A stretch of DNA of 64,000 bases from positions 53,241-117,240 of the forward strand of contig CABSCS010000001.1 in assembly GCA_902476355.1 (NCBI GenBank). Reading direction: 5' to 3'. This stretch comes from UMGS2069 sp900557585. Lineage in GTDB: Bacteria; Bacillota; Clostridia; Christensenellales; UBA1242. A program made the position numbers and the translations under genes. The notes under the pieces are model-generated. The model was not told the origin of the DNA, ran no database searches, and saw nothing but the letters and a program-made list of their open reading frames with translations. Of this stretch, positions 61,957 through 64,000 are shown one piece after another (positions within the stretch are counted from its first letter, which is position 1; every line of letters starts with the position of its first letter).

Positions 61957-62427
61957 ATGAAAAACACAATTTGCAAGATTTTTGCTCACTTTCTTTACAG
62001 GGGCATGAAAGTTCTTTATAAAAAAGATGAGCGTGTGAAAAAAGAAATTGATCAAATCAAAAACGGAACTTGTTTTGTTTTGAAATTTGATTTGCCAGAA
62101 AAGGCAAGTTTCATTGCAATTGAAAAAACCGAAAAAGGTTTGAAAAAACGCAAAGAAATCCGCAAGGGCGACATTGTCATCACTTTCAAATCGCTTGATT
62201 TGGCGTTCAAGGTTATAACTGGGCAAAAGGGTCTTTGCCAGTCATATGCCGAGCATGATTTTATGCTTGACGGCAATATTTATGACACAATGGGATTCAC
62301 AAGAATTGTTGAACTTGTCGAGGCACATTTGTTTTCAAAGAAAAGATGTTCAAAAATCTTGAGAGAGGTTCCAAAGCGTAGCATTTGCATGTTCTCTGCA
62401 TATGTGCTTGCAATTTTTGGGAGATAG
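61957..62427 (+). CDS. Small SCP2-like protein, possible lipid carrier
   Basis: 156 residues. No family was recognised with certainty. The central part (KGDIVITFKSLDLAFKVITG, then YAEHDFMLDGNIYDTMGF) has the strand-helix order and the late 'xxGxI' strand of SCP2 (sterol-carrier-like) domains such as YhbT/UbiJ, so a hydrophobic-ligand pocket is a reasonable hypothesis. The N terminus is basic and amphipathic (FAHFLYRGMKVLYKK) rather than a clear membrane segment. AAGGAG lies 8 bases before this ATG, which decides against an in-frame TTG 12 codons upstream. It is followed after 9 bases by an iron alcohol dehydrogenase and then an aldehyde dehydrogenase, suggesting work on long-chain alcohols or aldehydes. 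Confidence 0.6.
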   Translation: MKNTICKIFAHFLYRGMKVLYKKDERVKKEIDQIKNGTCFVLKFDLPEKASFIAIEKTEKGLKKRKEIRKGDIVITFKSLDLAFKVITGQKGLCQSYAEHDFMLDGNIYDTMGFTRIVELVEAHLFSKKRCSKILREVPKRSICMFSAYVLAIFGR

Positions 62428-62436
62428 GGGGAAAAT

Positions 62437-63612
62437 ATGAATAAATATTTCGAATTTGACACCAAGGCAAAAGTGCTTTCAGGAGAAAAAGCACTTTCAC
62501 ATGTGAACTATGAACTTTTGGTTCGTGGCAAAAAATATCCATTTATAATGAGCGATGCTGGGCTTGACAGTCTTGGCATTACTGACAAAGCAATCAAAGC
62601 AATGAACCTTGAAAAGTTTGAAAAGTTTGTTGACATTCCTGTTGACAGTTCAACCGAAACAGTGAACATTGCAACCAAAAAATATAAAGAGGCTGGTTGC
62701 GATTGCATTATTGCTGTTGGTGGTGGCTCGGTTATCGACACTGCAAAAGGCGTTGTTCTTTCAATTGTGTCTGGAAAGGAAGACATTGCCGAAGTTGAGG
62801 GTGCAGAGGCTCTTGTGAAAGAGAACAATGTTTTGTTCATCGCTGTTCCAACAACTGCTGGAACTGGAAGTGAAATGACTTCGGTTGCGGTTATCAAAGA
62901 TGCAAAGCAAGGTGCAAAACTTGAATATATTTCATCTTTCATTTTGCCAGACATTTCAGTTCTTGACCCAGAAATGACACTTTCTCTTCCTGCAAAAATC
63001 ACCGCGTCAACCGCAGTTGATGCTCTCACACATTGCATTGAAGCATATTCTTGCTTGCAGAAAAATCCAATTTCAGATGCCTATGCAGTTTGCGGAATCA
63101 AAATCATTTCAGAAAATCTTTTGAAACTTGTTTCCGACCTTAAAAACAAAGAACTTCGTTTGAATGTTGCAAATGGTGCTCTTGTTGCGGGCAGTGCATT
63201 TTCAAACTCAATGGTTGGTGCAGTGCACTCTATTGGCCATGCACTTGGTGCTGTTTGCCACGTTGCCCATGGCGACGCAATGAGCATTTTACTTGCATAT
63301 GTCCTTGACATGAATTTTGAAAAATGCAAAAAATATTATGGCGAACTTTTATATTTCATGAACCCTGAAAAAGTTGAAAAAGGTCAAACCGACGAGCAAA
63401 GAGCAAGACTTTTTATTGATGAGGTTCGTGCTCTTCTTGAAAAACTTCACGAGCAAACTGGTCTTCCAATCCGTTTGTCTCAAACGGGAAAGGTTGAAAA
63501 AGAAAACTTTAATGAGATTGCGAAAAAGGCAATGGCAGATGGCTCTGCACTTGTAAACCCAGTTGCGCTTTCAGAAGAAAGAGTAATTGAAATTTTGGAA
63601 AAAGCATTTTAG
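62437..63612 (+). CDS. Iron-containing alcohol dehydrogenase
   Basis: 391 residues, normal length for group III (Fe-ADH) enzymes, which interconvert alcohols and aldehydes with NAD(P)H in the cytoplasm. The nucleotide-binding GGGSVIDTAK lies near residue 96, and PTTAGTGSEMTSVAV near 140. Metal ligands are Asp and His in VDALTHCIEAY (about residues 190-200) and two His in HSIGHALGAVCHVAHG (about 264-280); all are present. The substrate cannot be told from sequence; butanol, propanediol and long-chain alcohol enzymes share these motifs. The ribosome site is a GGGGG run just upstream. It is in an operon with the SCP2-like gene and the aldehyde dehydrogenase 9 bases after. Confidence 0.92.
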   Translation: MNKYFEFDTKAKVLSGEKALSHVNYELLVRGKKYPFIMSDAGLDSLGITDKAIKAMNLEKFEKFVDIPVDSSTETVNIATKKYKEAGCDCIIAVGGGSVIDTAKGVVLSIVSGKEDIAEVEGAEALVKENNVLFIAVPTTAGTGSEMTSVAVIKDAKQGAKLEYISSFILPDISVLDPEMTLSLPAKITASTAVDALTHCIEAYSCLQKNPISDAYAVCGIKIISENLLKLVSDLKNKELRLNVANGALVAGSAFSNSMVGAVHSIGHALGAVCHVAHGDAMSILLAYVLDMNFEKCKKYYGELLYFMNPEKVEKGQTDEQRARLFIDEVRALLEKLHEQTGLPIRLSQTGKVEKENFNEIAKKAMADGSALVNPVALSEERVIEILEKAF

Positions 63613-63621
63613 GAGAAAACA

Positions 63622-64000
63622 ATGGCAACAATTGATGTTCTAAACAAACAAAAAGAATTTTTTAAAAGTGGTCAAACAAAAGACTATAATTTCAGAAAAT
63701 ATCAACTTAAACTTTTGCAAACAGCAATCAAAACCAACGAAAAACGCATTTATGACGCGCTTTACAGCGACCTTGGTAAAATCGAAACCGAGGCATATAT
63801 GTGCGAAGTTGGAATGGTTCTTGCAGAAATTAAATATATGCTCAAACACATGAAGCGTTTCATGAAATCTGTAAAAGTGAATGCGGGCATTGCAACTTTT
63901 CCATCAAAGGCATGCATGACTCCAACTCCAAAGGGTTCGGTTCTCATTATGAGCCCATGGAACTATCCTTTCATGCTTACAATGGAACCACTTGTCGACG
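63622..64000 (+). CDS. Class-3 aldehyde dehydrogenase (ALDH3-like), 5' part only
   Basis: 126 codons to the window edge. The N terminus matches fatty/coniferyl aldehyde dehydrogenases: DLGKIETEAYMCEVGMVLAE, then FPSKACMTPTPKGSVLIMSPWNYPFML with the family's WNYP substrate/cofactor motif. The catalytic Cys and Glu lie outside the window. These enzymes oxidise medium and long-chain aldehydes to acids with NAD(P); next to an Fe-ADH they usually complete an alcohol-to-acid route. AGGAG lies 6 bases before the ATG, which is 9 bases after the dehydrogenase stop. Confidence 0.9.
   Translation, partial: MATIDVLNKQKEFFKSGQTKDYNFRKYQLKLLQTAIKTNEKRIYDALYSDLGKIETEAYMCEVGMVLAEIKYMLKHMKRFMKSVKVNAGIATFPSKACMTPTPKGSVLIMSPWNYPFMLTMEPLVD

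Overview
The window is a low-GC chromosomal segment from a Gram-positive, probably endospore-forming bacterium, most likely an uncultured Clostridia/Bacillota lineage. Supporting signs are AT-rich intergenic DNA, strong GGAGG-type ribosome sites, classic intrinsic terminators, Soj/Spo0J-type parA-parB, Bacillus-type parS sites, SpoIID and YyaC. No rRNA, tRNA, CRISPR array or insertion sequence was recognised.

Layout. (1) 1-29,040, minus strand: one enormous surface-protein gene with an N-terminal membrane segment, BspA-like leucine-rich repeats, then InlB-B/Flg_new-type repeats to the window edge. It is interrupted once near 16,650 by a frameshift; restoring the frame gives at least about 9,680 residues, with the C terminus outside the window. 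(2) 29,041-35,292: a gene-poor stretch, a VanW-domain protein, a CCA-adding enzyme with an unannotated 45-residue membrane ORF coupled to it, and a divergent SpoIID. (3) 35,498-39,068: a heterodimeric ABC exporter behind a palindrome that covers its promoter. (4) 39,641-42,373: rubrerythrin, parA and parB. (5) 42,425-45,100: 2.7 kb of gene-free, T/G-rich DNA carrying four perfect parS sites; two one-mismatch copies lie outside it. (6) 45,155-54,705: cvpA, yyaC, ftsH plus a lipoprotein, ychF, uppP, a 32-residue ORF, a degenerate ABC exporter and a dCMP deaminase. (7) 54,709-61,623: a 2,304-residue secreted modular protein ending in the same class of repeats as the first giant. (8) 61,957-64,000: SCP2-like protein, iron alcohol dehydrogenase and a truncated class-3 aldehyde dehydrogenase, probably one operon.

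The parAB-parS-yyaC-ychF neighbourhood is typical of origin-proximal DNA in Firmicutes. Intergenic base skew agrees: the plus strand is C-rich left of about 32.6 kb and G-rich right of about 39.24 kb, and most genes point away from the interval between. The segment probably holds or closely flanks the replication-origin switch, although dnaA and dnaN are not here. The two giant repeat proteins lie on either side, each in the leading-strand direction.

The most unusual items are the giant protein and its frameshift, the parS cluster with the skew switch, the 2,304-residue modular protein, the ABC exporter with all nucleotide-binding motifs altered, and two small ORFs with strong ribosome sites.
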